64,000 nucleotides of DNA, taken from the NCBI GenBank assembly GCA_949825065.1, contig OX463854.1, positions 14,359,112 through 14,423,111 of the forward strand, given 5' to 3'. A program made the translations under genes and the position numbers. Below the pieces are notes generated by a model. It ran no database searches. It was given only the letters and a program-made list of their open reading frames with translations, and was not told where the DNA came from. Every line of letters starts with the position of its first letter. Within the stretch, counting starts at the first letter, position 1. Below, one piece after another: positions 36,258-46,811 of this stretch. This DNA comes from Odontocerum albicorne (Eukaryota > Arthropoda > Insecta > Trichoptera > Odontoceridae).

Positions 36258-37538
36258 GGTCCTTACATATGAAATTGGCGTTTTGTTTGGGAGGAACATA
36301 AAGTTGATTTTTTTTTAATATAATATATTTATTTAATCAAAGTATGTACCATTGCTATCTATGCACTTTTGCCATCTCATAGGTAGTTCATCGATCCCTT
36401 TACTAAAAAAACCATTCGGACGGGAATCAATAAAATCTTTGAAGTCGGTTTGGACTGCCCCATCGGAGTTGAATTTTTTCCCTTGCAAGAAGTTATCCAA
36501 ATTTCGAAAAAAATAGTAATCTGTTGGGGCAAGGTCCGGAGAGTACGGTGGATGTCTTAGACATTCCAATTGAAGCTCTTCTAATTTGGTAGCCGTCTGT
36601 TGTGCAGTGTGTGGTCTAGCGTTATCATGAAGCAGCAGTGGCCTAGAGCAATTAACCAGCCTCGGTTGTTTAGGAGCTAGCTTTTCCATCATGGTTTGCA
36701 GTTGCTGACAATAGACATCTGCCGTAATCGTCTGGCCAGATTTAAGAAAGCTGTAGTGAACGACACCAGCACTAGTCCACCAAACGCTCACAAGTAACTT
36801 TTTTGGAGTCAATTTTCGCTTGGGGCATGGTTTGGCTGGTTCGGCAGGGTTCAGCCATTGCGATGAGTGCTTCCGATTATCATACAGGATCCACTTTTCA
36901 TCACAGGTAATGATTCGATTCAAAATCCCTTCATTATTGTGCCGGTTGAGTAATGCAACGCAGCAGTCAACGCGCGTTTGTTGATTTGCTTCACTCAATT
37001 CGTGAGGTACCCACCTTTCAAGCTTTTTCACCTTCCCAATTTGCTTCAAGTGGATTAAAACAGTTTTATCACTAACACCGCAGCCTGCAGCTAACTCGGA
37101 CGTGGTTTGCGATGGATCCGCTTCCACAATAGCCTTCAATTCTTCATTATCAACTTTGGTCTCCGGCCGTCCACGGGGCTTTTTCTGCAGGTCGAAATTT
37201 CCAGAACGAAAACGTTGGAACCAAAAACGCACTGTGTTTTCTTTTGCGGCACCGTCGCCATACACATCATTAATCCTTCGAGCCGTTTCTGCAGCACTGG
37301 TTCCACGGTGGAACTCGTACTCGTAAATAACGCGATATTTCAAGTTTTCCATTTTGTAAACTGAGGGACGCAAAGAAAAAAAACAATTGAGGAAAAAACA
37401 AATGAATTATAATTTTCGAAACACAAATACTTGAGTAAATAGCTGTATAAATTTTAATTTGGAATTCCTAACCAAAGAGAAGATATTTGAGATCAAAGTT
37501 GCCAGTACGGCAAAACGCCAATTTCATATGTAAGGACC
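36258..37538 (-). mobile_element. Mariner copy 1 (1281 bp)
   Basis: 28-bp terminal inverted repeats starting GGTCCTTACATATGAAATTG at both ends (36258-36285 and 37511-37538). TA precedes the left end (36256-36257). The right flank is AA (37539-37540), one base off the expected TA. It is inserted in the LINE that runs from 35385 to 37790. Ends and coding sequence are close to those of the 62.6-kb copy. Confidence 0.95.
36333..37352 (-). CDS. Mariner transposase, full length (DD34D)
   Basis: A 339-residue transposase that cuts and pastes the element at TA sites. The frame is open from 37373, but I take the ATG at 37352 (MENLKYRV) because it is the usual mariner start; the upstream ATG adds only seven residues. 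The N-terminal half is DNA-binding: a first helix-turn-helix around residues 1-50, the linker GRPE at 61-64 and a second helix-turn-helix around 70-110. WVPHEL at 114-119 is the mariner signature. The catalytic triad is visible: D151 (ITCDEKW), D243 (LLHDNARPH) and D278 (YSPDLAPTD), with 34 residues between the last two, i.e. DD34D. No stop or frameshift, so activity is possible. It is one of the few intact reading frames in the window. Confidence 0.93.
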   Translation of the reverse strand: MENLKYRVIYEYEFHRGTSAAETARRINDVYGDGAAKENTVRFWFQRFRSGNFDLQKKPRGRPETKVDNEELKAIVEADPSQTTSELAAGCGVSDKTVLIHLKQIGKVKKLERWVPHELSEANQQTRVDCCVALLNRHNNEGILNRIITCDEKWILYDNRKHSSQWLNPAEPAKPCPKRKLTPKKLLVSVWWTSAGVVHYSFLKSGQTITADVYCQQLQTMMEKLAPKQPRLVNCSRPLLLHDNARPHTAQQTATKLEELQLECLRHPPYSPDLAPTDYYFFRNLDNFLQGKKFNSDGAVQTDFKDFIDSRPNGFFSKGIDELPMRWQKCIDSNGTYFD

Positions 37539-37540
37539 AA

Positions 37541-37790
37541 TATTACAAGTCATAAGTGGAAGAGGTAGACGGAGGAAAATGTTGCTGGATTAAAAGGACC
37601 AGATTTTGAAAGATGGTAAAGTGGGATGAATGAATAAAAGAAAATTGTATATAACGAGAAGTATGAATGTGGAAAAAGCGAAAGCCGTGTGCTTGGATAG
37701 AAAATTTTGGTGATATTTTCTCTCTGCCTACCTCAAAAGGGACACGACGTTATGATATGTATTATGTGTACTTTTTATGCGTCGTGCAGT
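37541..37790 (+). pseudogene. LINE 3' end after the mariner insertion
   Basis: Continues the element broken at 36255: RTEENVAGLKGPDFERW (usual GRPRKMxLDQI…) at 37570, then NEKYECGKSES, VCLDRKIW-like text at about 37690, CLPTSKGT and the TATGATATGTATTATGTGTA end. Stops and shifts are frequent. Confidence 0.7.
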
Positions 37791-39916
37791 GTTGAAGCAA
37801 TGTATTATATGAATTAAATAAATACAATGTTGATTTTCAAAATAGGGTTAGTGAAAAATTTATTAAGAAGGCAAATTACAGCCAGTTTCCTCTCAAGAAA
37901 GATAGCAAAGAGAGGAGAGGCGGATTAATTAAAACGCTTTCAGCAGAGTACAGGATCTTTTGACTGCGATATTTAAATGCAGGTATTCAGTGCATTCACT
38001 TCTATTGAATCTTTAATTAACTCTATTGATTTTCAATTAGGTCTTGATAATTGTTTTTTGGTAGCATTCCGTCCATATTGTTAAAGAATCTGAAGAATAA
38101 ACGACGATTTTTTTAAAATGAGTAAAAGTTTTAATGTTTTTTAAAAAGATATTTAGCTGCTAATGTCTTTCAAAAAAGCTGTAAACGTTTATTACCCACC
38201 TTTTTTGTACATATCGTCCTAATTCATCATCATCGTAATCATTAAGAAAAAAATCTTCAATCTGGGAAGGTTGTAAGACACATAATTTCAAACAATAGAC
38301 ATTATTCTAAATTATACGAGTAAATTGGTATCAGCAGTTTAAAATTTATTGAACGTAAAGAAATCGCTGTATGCGTTCAATTTTTTCAACTATCATCGTA
38401 GTGGGGTAACCATATTACCAAATTCATCGTAGTGGGGTGATCATATTACCAAATTGTAATCCAAAAAATATTCTTACTGAAGTATCATACTAAATTTAAA
38501 TCATTCTAACTTAGAAAGTTCATTACCAAATCTCAATTTGACCTCCAACCATAATGTTACCATACGTGTGTTAGTTTATGTATATTTGAAACAAAGCTCA
38601 GGGTCTCATCAAATAAAACTCACCAAACAAGGTCACATACGCGTAAAACAGTTTTCAGAACTATTTCATTTAATATTTTACAATATTGTTTACATACACG
38701 AAGGGTTGGGCTGACGTCTTCTTGGCAGAACTCTGTGTCCAGATTAAGAGGATTTTTTGAAAATGAACCGACCTTCGATAGTCAAAAACTCTCAAGTGTG
38801 TTTTTTTTCTTTGACTTGATATTTACAATACTTTTTGATTTGATATTTGCAATACTCTTGTGAGTAAGTCTCTTCTAGCCATCTTATGGATAGAAGAGAC
38901 TTAAGTGTCAATTAGTTTATAACGTTAAGATGTTACAGTTTAGCAAACTTATAGTCTGTAAAGAAACCCCGAAGTTCCGATGACTTAGAGGTCAAATTTC
39001 CATGACGATTGGCAGGTTTAATCTGTTTGAACCTTTTGTATTGTATATAAAAGGGTTTAAGAGCCAAACAAGTCCGATAGCGAATAGAACCTGCTTACAA
39101 AGTGTGATTGTTTATCGTTAAACTACAACCACTGACAGCAAATTTATTTGGAAATATATTCAAAAAGTCGACTCCAAATGGGTGAAAAAACGGTTTGTTG
39201 CCCTGACATTTATATAATATTTGAATCTAAGCCACAAAGTTAACACATAAAATTAAAGTACCACAAATAATGCAAAATTTAAACATTGGAAAAAATATTA
39301 ATTTTATTTTGTACAAAACCTTAATGACATTGAATTTTCTCTTGAAAATGGTCAGCATATTTCGTGCCAGAAAATGTAAATTTATTTCTGATGGCGTAGA
39401 AAATATGCTAATGGCTCCCTTTATAAATACAGATAAATTAAATGTTCCATGATTAATTCGAAGTGATTGATGCCATTTTTCCTACATGGAATATTATTAG
39501 AAATGTCATAAATAGCGTATTCCAGCCTGCGAAACACCTTCATGACAATCAAGCGACAGCAAAATACACCCTACTTAACGTGTTATAACCATGACTTATG
39601 ATACCGTAATTACACCCGTATGAAACAATGTTATATGAATATTTTAACAGGATTATACTGATTTTTGGACTAACATCTCGAGACCCAGAAAGTTTAAGTT
39701 CAAGATTTTTTATTTATATGTGGTTTTAACTAGTTGATAAACGACGCCATTTATAACATTTTCACGATCAAATTAATTATGATATACAATCCCTTGTAAT
39801 CATATATAATATAATTCTCAACCTTCCTGCGAATACAAGACGCCTGTGCGTGTATTGGTTTATTTTATGCAAACTGTTGCCCTTTAGCAAGCACATAGTC
39901 AATGGATCCTAAAACT
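37791..39916. other. Unassigned stretch; TATA-like site and short repeats
   Basis: At 38394-38452 a ~36-bp segment with CATCGTAGTGGGGT is duplicated in tandem. At 38867-38905 an 11-bp stem (AAGTCTCTTCT / AGAAGAGACTT) forms a hairpin. TATATAAAAGGG at 39046 with a leader resembles a core promoter, but I see no gene downstream. Confidence 0.4.
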
Positions 39917-40128
39917 TAATGACCTCCGTGGTCTTATCGGTAAGCCGCCTGTCTTTCAACCTGGGGTTGTGGGTTCGATTCCCATTAGTACCCAATTTTA
40001 AAAAGAGGGGAGAATCCAGTCTGGTTTAAACTTAAAGCCTCTTCATCGTATTTCTTGTTGGCTGGAAGAGATGCATCATGGCAAGTCACTCACCAGGTTG
40101 TACTGTATACACCAGAAGTGTAATGCAA
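39917..40128 (+). mobile_element. SINE-A, complete (best copy)
   Basis: TGACCTCCGTGGTCTTATCG, GGTAAGCCGCCTGTC, GGGTTGTGGGTTCGATTCCC (B box), poly-A, GAATCCAGTCTGGTTTAAAC, AAGCCTCTTCATC, TTGGCTGGAAGAGATGC, CACCAGGTTGTACTGTATAC and the end AAGTGTAATGCAAC. About 210 bp, giving the order of blocks used to recognise the others. Confidence 0.88.
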
Positions 40129-40584
40129 CTCAAAATTCCGATAGCAAAAATATCAAGTTCCAACGACGATCGACAAGTTCCATCAGTCTTAACCATTCGT
40201 TTGGCTGACTTAAATACCGATTTGTCAAGTAAGTTGATAAGTAAATTATGAGTTAAACTTAAAACCATTTTAGAAGTGTATTTGTTTTGTAGAAAGAATC
40301 AAAACTAGATTACTCACTTACTTAGCGTGAAAACTAACCGTAAGGTTACGTCTGTTGATAATGAAGAACGAGTACATGATGATGAAATTACTTGAAAGCT
40401 GATACCATCATAGTCCTTTAAAAAATATAGAAAACTTAATACATTAAAAATAATTTTAAAAAGTAAAAAGGTTTTTAAATTATGTATGAAGTCAGGAGAG
40501 AAAAGAAAAGAGATCGAATCAAGAAAAATGCAAGCAACTATATACTCGTATTCAAACAAAAAACTAGATCAAACTTCTTACACT
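40129..40584. other. AT-rich spacer
   Basis: Nothing recognised; minus-strand frames overlap the SINE end. Confidence 0.4.
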
Positions 40585-40720
40585 TAACTCCTCCCGCGGG
40601 TCTTGGGTTTAATTTTTAATAGGTTTCAATACGAAATTCAAAAAAGGGTCCGTCTGGTTCAATATTTGTCTGGTTACAATTCTCACGTTGTTTCCTCTTC
40701 ACGTACAGAATAATATTGCC
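40585..40720 (+). mobile_element. SINE-A, badly drifted
   Basis: CCGCGGGTCTTGGGTTTAAT (B-box region), TCCGTCTGGTTCAATATTTG and CCTCTTCACG in SINE-A order. Confidence 0.45.
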
Positions 40721-40908
40721 AACACGTGTAATGATGAGCCGCCATTTCTACACTTGCTCCAGTAGTTGTAAACTAGAAGGTTAAATAAATTGGGTCGAAG
40801 ACAAAGTTGTCTCCTTTCCACGCTCTTATATCATATATGTATCCTAATCATAAATTCTAATATATTAAAGGATCGTCGTCGATCCCCTGGCCATTAGAAC
40901 ATCAATTC

Positions 40909-41190
40909 AGTTGAAAAGCAAAGCTATGGCATTGAGTTTTGTTTTATGTTTAATTAATGAGTGAACCGTTGCATACCAGCAAACTCACCGACCACACCGC
41001 TATACTGGATCAAATAACACACTTGAAGTGAGGGGATTGGATCCCACCGGCATGTTTTTTTTTAAGAATAGATATGACAGAAGTCCTTATGCCCTGGAAA
41101 AATGTCTTTGTCATTCGAGACGAGTAGCACAGCGCGAGGTTTGAACCACGGAAGTTCAGTGCGTTACCGCACGGCCATGCACCTATATTA
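40909..41190 (-). mobile_element. SINE-B copy 2
   Basis: Minus-strand head at about 41110-41185: GCATGGCCGTGCGGTAACGC (A box), then CGTGGTTCAAACCTCGCGC (B box). The body matches 13321-13665 block by block (GTGTGTTATTTGATCCAG, GGTTTGCTGGTATG, CAACGGTTCACT). Confidence 0.75.
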
Positions 41191-41262
41191 AAGGGTACTT
41201 ATACGAATGAGTTGGTTACATTTTTATATGATGATATATGTGCCAATTTTCATTCCAATCGA

Positions 41263-41350
41263 ATACCTGGTGGAATCATCGGGAATAAAACTTGTATCCC
41301 CCGGATGAAAGATAAGGTATCTTTTTACTAGGCTATGGAGGTTACCATCA
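41263..41350 (-). mobile_element. SINE-A head
   Basis: Minus strand: GGTAACCTCCATAGCCTAGT, AAAAAGATACCTTATC, then CCGGGGGATACAAG (B box drifted) and TTCCCGATGATTCC. Confidence 0.55.
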
Positions 41351-41609
41351 CTACTTTCTGCATCATACCCACATGCAAATGTCCTGCCTCTGTCGCTTCG
41401 TTGATTACAAGTATTGAATATATTATTAGACAAATATTTATCAGTAGGCCATCAAATAGTCTATCAATCATCGGGTTTAACAACCCCTGGTACGATATTT
41501 TCATTTAAATATCGTCCGACTTAATATTATGGTATTTTATATTTTATTTAAATGGTTAAACTACCGTTTACATACAAAAAACCCTATTGGTAAAAACAGA
41601 GATTGTTTA

Positions 41610-42067
41610 TTGACCTTTACAGTTCGCCGCTCCTCTTTTTTTACGTCGTTTTTACGTCGAGACTCTGGAATCAGTTACAAACCAATATAAGACTCGCTCC
41701 GTCGCTGGCATGCTTTAAGAAGCGACTGAAAAAAACTCTTAATTTTTAGTCAGTAAAATAACCTTATTCATTCCCGAGTTTTCTTTTTCTTTCCTCTCCA
41801 ACATACCTTCCTTTTCTTTTGATTGATGATATCTCACTTTATATGAAAAATAATGTTCGGGTAATATCCGTCTTTATGGGGTTTGTGGGCATATGCTCAC
41901 GTATATGTTTATGGATTTCGTAAGGATAGATAGTCATTTGAATGATTTATGCAACCATGTAACTTGCTTCATTTACTTTTGTCTGGTTAGTTGGAAGAAA
42001 TTTCCGCCTGGTAATAAGCTCGCCAGATTGTATTTGCAATAAAAGTGTTAAATATATAAATAAATAA
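41610..42067 (+). mobile_element. LINE-B 3' end, ORF2 C-terminus plus 3' UTR
   Basis: Plus strand encodes RLWNQLQTNIRLAPSLACFK, then KRLKKTLNF and a stop at 41747. This is the C-terminal signature of CR1/Jockey-like ORF2 (…WNxLPxxIRxxxSLxxFKxxLKxxL). The 3' UTR runs to 42067: the blocks TTGATTGATGATATCTCACT, GTTTATGGATTTCGTAAGG, TGGTTAGTTGGAAGAAATTT, CGCCAGATTGTATTTGCAAT and (TAAA) tail all recur, reversed, at 48832-49440. The reverse transcriptase domain is not present. Confidence 0.8.
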
Positions 42068-43253
42068 ACTGTGGTATCAATAGAAAAAGGCACACACAGA
42101 ATAAGACTACCACAATACAATGAAAAAAGCGAACTGAAGTTATTTAATTCATCCCAGCAAGAATACCTGCTTCATAACATAACATAACATATATGGAAGT
42201 ACACACAATACATACACTGATCGATTTATATTTTTGGTTTTGTATAAAGAAATAATTTGTTGTAGATGCATCATTGTGTAATATTATATTTAGCTTAACG
42301 TGTGTATAGGACGTATGCGTCACCTAGATTGACGGTTTTGTTTGTGCAATTGTCTTTGTAAGAATGGCAAACATTGTAGAGTTGTTGATATACATAACAT
42401 GTATGCCTATTGTAATAAAATGTTCATTATGCGTGGTATTTGCAATGATCACTATAGATTATCAGACAGCCCATACACGCAAAAAGTGCGCAGTAAGCAT
42501 GGCATTAGCAAGCACGGGCGAATAAATGGGCTTACGATGAGCGATAGGCTGCACATAAGGAGTGAAAAATAATCAAAATACATACCTAAATATCATAACA
42601 GTCAGAATTTATCCGATTCAAGTGTAAGGCGTCCTACCATTGGACGGATACTCGGAACTAATTATTCACCACTTGGATCAAAATATATTCACAGCTTCTG
42701 GAACGTCTACCGTGTTTTTATTTCGACAAACTTATACCCGCCAAAGATAAATATCTTCACCCTGCTTTTCTTTACTGAAAACGCCAAAAGCAAACCGGAA
42801 TCTCCGAGGATTGAGTGACAGCCATCCATCTATTTTACAGCATTCATACCGGTGCTGTGCAATATGCCTACAAGTAAAATGTAGCCTGAGAAGCTAAATT
42901 AGTTCTGGACTGTTGAAATATGGGCAAACAATATTTTATGATGTTATTCATAATTCAAACGTTTTTCTTCTCTCTGACAAAGTTTAAAGACTCATCACTT
43001 CCAACAACACACCGTAGTTTAAAATTCATAAAAAGTTTAAATTTTCACAGTGTATAATTGTTTAAACTTATAATGTTATTTCGAAAAGACAAGTTTTTGT
43101 ACGACACTGGCATTGTCCAAGTATTCAGAAACTTTCGTTATTGATGGTTGCATAGATCTGCAAACACAGTAACGTACATGTCATATTACTTTAAATTTGG
43201 CACCGCATTTCTGTTTCGGCGTTCTTACATTTCATACTGGAAAGTTACCTATT
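42068..43253. other. Unassigned stretch containing a Cys/His-rich frame
   Basis: Contains the 42333-42572 frame listed separately. The rest shows no recognised repeat or gene. Confidence 0.4.
42333..42572 (+). CDS. Small Cys/His-rich open frame, unknown
   Basis: An uninterrupted frame following a TGA at 42330. It reads RFCLCNCLCKNGKHCR, about 12 residues later YCNKMF, then GICNDHY, so six Cys and a His are spaced C-x-C-x-C-x5-C … C-x9-C-x2-D-H in the first 45 residues. This resembles small zinc-binding modules of the C-x(n)-GKxC … C-x2-3-H kind seen in several protein families, including ones of large DNA viruses. There is no in-frame ATG before M20 (NMYAYC); the frame could use a near-cognate start or be an exon or relic. 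No splice sites were established. I cannot assign a function, and a chance frame is possible. Confidence 0.3.
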   Translation, partial: RFCLCNCLCKNGKHCRVVDIHNMYAYCNKMFIMRGICNDHYRLSDSPYTQKVRSKHGISKHGRINGLTMSDRLHIRSEK

Positions 43254-43680
43254 ATGGAATATCAGACGCCTGTTCGATTTCAAATGACAAGTTACAGCCA
43301 TAAAGAAAAGTTTTCTTTTATGGAATATCAGATAGCTGTTCGATATCAGACGGAAAATTATAGCCATAATAGAAAGTTTTTTATTATGGAATATCAGAAG
43401 GCTGTTCGATATCAGACAGAGAGTTCGAGCTATAATAAAATGTTTTCTTTTATGAAATATCAGATGGCTGTTCGATATCAAACGAAAAGTAACAGCCGTA
43501 AGGAAGTATTTTTATATTATGGAATATCAGATAGCAGACGGGAAATTTTAGCCATAATGGAAAGTTTTCTACTATGAAATATCAAACGAAAAGTTTCAGC
43601 CATCATTGACATGTTTCTGTTATAGAATTTCAGACGGAAAGTTCTAGCTTTAATGGAAAGGTTTTTTATGAAATTATATT
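43254..43680 (+). repeat. 66-bp tandem repeat array, about 6-7 copies
   Basis: Units begin at 43254, 43320, 43386 and 43452 (exact 66-bp steps), then near 43519, 43574 and 43619 with shorter, decayed units. Each carries ATGGAATATCAGA, GCTGTTCGATATCAGAC and AGCCATAATGGAAAGTTTT. Because 66 is divisible by three the plus strand stays open for 126 codons (43197-43577) with a 22-residue repeat MEYQxAVRYQTExYSHNxKF; the minus strand is open as well. I read it as a minisatellite, not a gene. Confidence 0.85.
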
Positions 43681-43864
43681 TATCTTTAAATCTAAAAAAA
43701 ATACTTATCAACAACAAAAAAAAATGTAGTCCGAAAATAAATTTCGTATTTTTTGGGTAGGTGTTTTCTTGACTAACTTCATTTCAAATGTGCTGTTTGT
43801 ATATTATTATAAAAGGCAATGTTTAAACGCATTTTTGGCAATTATTTACCAGAATGGCTTGAGC
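43681..43864. other. Spacer
   Basis: AT-rich, nothing recognised. Confidence 0.4.
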
Positions 43865-44125
43865 GTTTTTTTAAATGCAAATGAAAAAATGCGAGACAAA
43901 TAGAAAACATATGCACAGTGTATGGCGACGATGCAGTAAGCGATCGTGCGTATCAAATATAGTGTAAAATATTATCTAATCGTGATATGACACTCGAAGA
44001 TGATGCGTGCTCTAAAAGGTCGATTACCACTGATGATAACCAAGGTTTTGATCTAGAATATCTTATATGACACAAGAGATTAGTGAGATACTGAAAATAT
44101 TAAGAACCATGGTTTGTAAGCATTA
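43865..44125 (+). pseudogene. Mariner transposase N-terminal relic, third lineage
   Basis: Plus strand reads RQIENICTVYGDDAVSDRAY, then QI-stop-CKILSNRDMTLEDDAC, SKRSITTDDNQ and HKRLVRY. This follows the N-terminal helix-turn-helix of mellifera-like mariner transposases (…NICxVYGxxxVSxRTCQxWFxxFRSGDFSLEDExRSGRPxxxDDD…). Stops interrupt it and no catalytic block follows. Terminal repeats were not found. Confidence 0.7.
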
Positions 44126-45164
44126 GGTGTATTTTACGTTTGAATTGAACCTAAAAAAATCAAAATTCTTCCCGGATAACAAGTATAATAGTTTGTCTTA
44201 AATTAAATTATTCAGTTCATAAAACGACATAAAAGAACAATATTATGTAAAAAAACTTTAATAAATACAAAAGAAGTCGATGTATGTGATATACAGAGTT
44301 AAAATACCCTTTTTTACGTTCGTTAACAGATAAAGGCTTTAATCTTGTCCTATCATGTGACTAGTTTGATTATTCAACATTCAACTATAATTAAATTCGG
44401 AAAAATTAGATATCTACTAAATTCTTATTTCAGACTTAAATCTTTATAAGGTATGATTTTCATAAGTTACTATTTTCAAAAAACTTTTTTTTATATTAAG
44501 AATTTGCTGAAACGCAACAGTTTTTCGGGTTTCTTTTAAAAGCACACATCTCTTAGCTTGACGTATATCAATTTTACATAAAAAACAATCAACTAGTATG
44601 TTGGACTTGATTGAAGTGAACTGAGGCTTCAGAATCAAAATATTTGTCAAAAAGACTATTTGACGGTTGTAACTAGAATAGTGTAATCAAAATGAGCCAG
44701 CAATTAATATAGCAAATGTTTGAGGTCATATATCTTTAGCTTTCTATATTAAGCTCTCTCCATTTGTAGCAAACTGACCGCAGAATTGTCCGGAGCATAG
44801 ATAGCAGAGGCATGGTCCATGGCCAGAGAGTGGTGACTTATTGCGGGATTTCTAGTTGCTCGAGCCATGACCAACACTTTCTTAAAGTTGCCCAATAAGT
44901 AAACTGAGTTGTTAGTCACGTTAAAAAGCTTCATTAGTTAATCTACTAAGAGCTTTCTATTACATTTTAACAAAATGTGTTTCCTATTTTCTGAAGCTAT
45001 TTAAGATACAAGAATGTTAATTTGATTAGACTGATAATGAATAAAATACACATGTCCAGTGCTCTACATTTGTAACGTGGATTATCTCTTTTGAATAAGG
45101 GAACAGGTGGCTTTAAAATTTCAATGTTGTCTTAAAGAAACAATATTTAGCCTTATATTATACT
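44126..45164. other. Unassigned stretch
   Basis: The less AT-rich minus-strand frame at 44749-44934 (…MARATRNPAISHHS…) looks coding-like in composition, but I recognise no family. Confidence 0.35.
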
Positions 45165-45350
45165 GTTACACTTTCGTTGTACACATTCAACTTCGCGTGC
45201 CATCTCTTCCTACTAACTTGAAAGACGTTACAAAGGTGATAAGTAAAACCAGTCTGCAATTATTTTCAAAAATATTGGGATCCAACAGAACTCAAACCTG
45301 CAATCCCCAGGATTAGAAGGCAAGTGTCGTACAATAAGTCCACCAACATA
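45165..45350 (-). mobile_element. SINE-A, nearly complete
   Basis: Minus strand: GGTGGACTTATTGTACGACA, CCTTCTAATCCTGGGGATTG, CAGGTTTGAGTTCTGTTGG (B box), then GCAGACTGGTTTTACTTATC, AAGTTAGTAGGAAGAGATGG. The 3' end is drifted. Confidence 0.7.
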
Positions 45351-45479
45351 GCATACAATGCCCAAAAATATCGCATTATAGTAGATTCTGCTCGTACGAA
45401 ACAGTGGTCCTTATGGACTTCGCCAAACGTGCAACAGTAGTACTGAACTGAACAATAGACCAACCTACCTCAGATAGCT

Positions 45480-45790
45480 ATACAACTCCAGTAAAGCTTC
45501 AGCCTTCTGAACGATTTGTCTCCAAGCCGATCAGTCATATGCCATATTTTCCCAGTTTCCCAACAACGCTGTACGTTATTTAAAAGTTTTTGTCTACATC
45601 TGCACAGTAGTTTTCTTCCGTGTTGAGCAAACATAATGATCTTTGTTGGCCGTGTCCACTGAGATGGTCCTAATGAACCCTTTCCATAATAACCTTTGCA
45701 ACCTTATGTTGCTGGTATTAAATGATGGTTCAATGTTCAACTGTCTCCATTAGTTCTGAATTGCAACTGGCTTGAAGACAATACAATAGA
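45480..45790 (-). pseudogene. LINE-E C-terminal fragment, copy 1
   Basis: Minus strand: RTISVDTANKDHYVCSTRKK, broken text, then LGNWENMAYD and SAWRQIVQKAEALLEL. The A-x-D-x-x-x-WRQIVxxA ending is common in LINE C-termini. The first block matches 59610-59860 on the same strand. Confidence 0.6.
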
Positions 45791-45811
45791 AAGTATATCG
45801 TCGTCGTGTTC

Positions 45812-45890
45812 GGCAACCGTAGTCTAACGATTAGCACTAACGTTAAGCAAGTGGACGCCCCAGGTTTTATTCCTGACTGATTTAATTCTG
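45812..45890 (+). mobile_element. tRNA-derived head of a third SINE type (tentative)
   Basis: CCGTAGTCTAACGATTAGCA resembles an A box and CCAGGTTTTATTCCTG a drifted B box about 33 bases later. It differs from SINE-A and SINE-B heads. Single copy here. Confidence 0.4.
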
Positions 45891-46692
45891 TACAAGTTAC
45901 TCCAAGCCATTTTATATATTAATTAATGTTTTACTGTAGCTTAACATATATTCTGCTTATTACAAAATCTTATAGCACTTTTGAGCAACATAAAAATAGC
46001 ACTATGTAAAACGAGGGATAGTCTTTCATATCTGAAAGCATAAATATTTATGGAAATTAAACAGATAATTTTGTGAAATTAAAAAGATAGGTGTGTGTTT
46101 AAATTACCCTTACAATTTAAATTTAAAGATTTTTTTGGGATGCTAATAAACTCCACTAAATAAATTCAGAAAAAGTTAAATAGGGGCATCAATACTGGAG
46201 AACACTCAGTATACCCCAAACGATTGATGCCATTAGTGCCTAACCTCACAAATGATTCCGCTGGGAGCAAAATTTTTCATTGTTCCACAAAATCAGCATT
46301 ACCGCTAACCCTGGCCCTGAATCTGCCTTTAATTTGTTATGTGGACCTATACAGAGGCTGATAATTGATGCGATAGAATGAGAAATGTAACAAACGGGAT
46401 AATACAAGCATAAAAAGAATATTATGTCAATTCAATATTGTAAAAACGAAATGTAAAATGTTAAGAAATGAAATGATATTGTAGTGAATATTGTTTCTTG
46501 CCACATAAACGATGTTGTACACTCAGTTTAAATATATAAAATATTTTTAAAAGACTCCTGCTTGAATCATTGGTGAAGTTGTGATAAAACGAAGATGGAG
46601 ACCAGTTATTTACGTCAGTACATGAACACACAAGAAAGGTTTCAATCGAATTTATAAATATTAAGTTTATTCATTTGTGATATGATATAAAG
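45891..46692. other. Unassigned stretch
   Basis: A block at 46190-46340 (…ACCGCTAACCCTGGCCCTGA…) may be transposon-derived, but no ends were found. Confidence 0.35.
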
Positions 46693-46700
46693 GTAGAAAG

Positions 46701-46811
46701 CTGGCATGTCAAACATGCAGCCCGCGGATCGCATGTGACCCACCAACAATAAGTTTCTGGTTCGCTCAGACTTCTTGAAAAAAAATAGTGATATGAGTTT
46801 GACAGGCCTAG
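46701..46811. mobile_element. hAT-like miniature element
   Basis: Starts CTGGCATGTCAAACATGCAG and ends, on the other strand, CTAGGCCTGTCAAACTCATA, so the terminal repeats share …GxxTGTCAAAC. The interior GCAGCCCGCGGATCGCATGT is typical of hAT miniature elements. Flanks 46695-46702 and 46813-46820 match at 6 of 8 bases, a possible decayed 8-bp target duplication. Confidence 0.55.

Noticed and set aside
37102..37364. Plus-strand frames over mariner copy 1, with equivalents at 62784-63046
   Set aside because: Shadow frames of the transposase; they appear identically in both copies for that reason only.
39046..39100. Gene promoter at TATATAAAAGGG
   Set aside because: Plausible core promoter sequence, but no reading frame, splice pattern or repeat context downstream; TATA-like strings are expected in AT-rich DNA.
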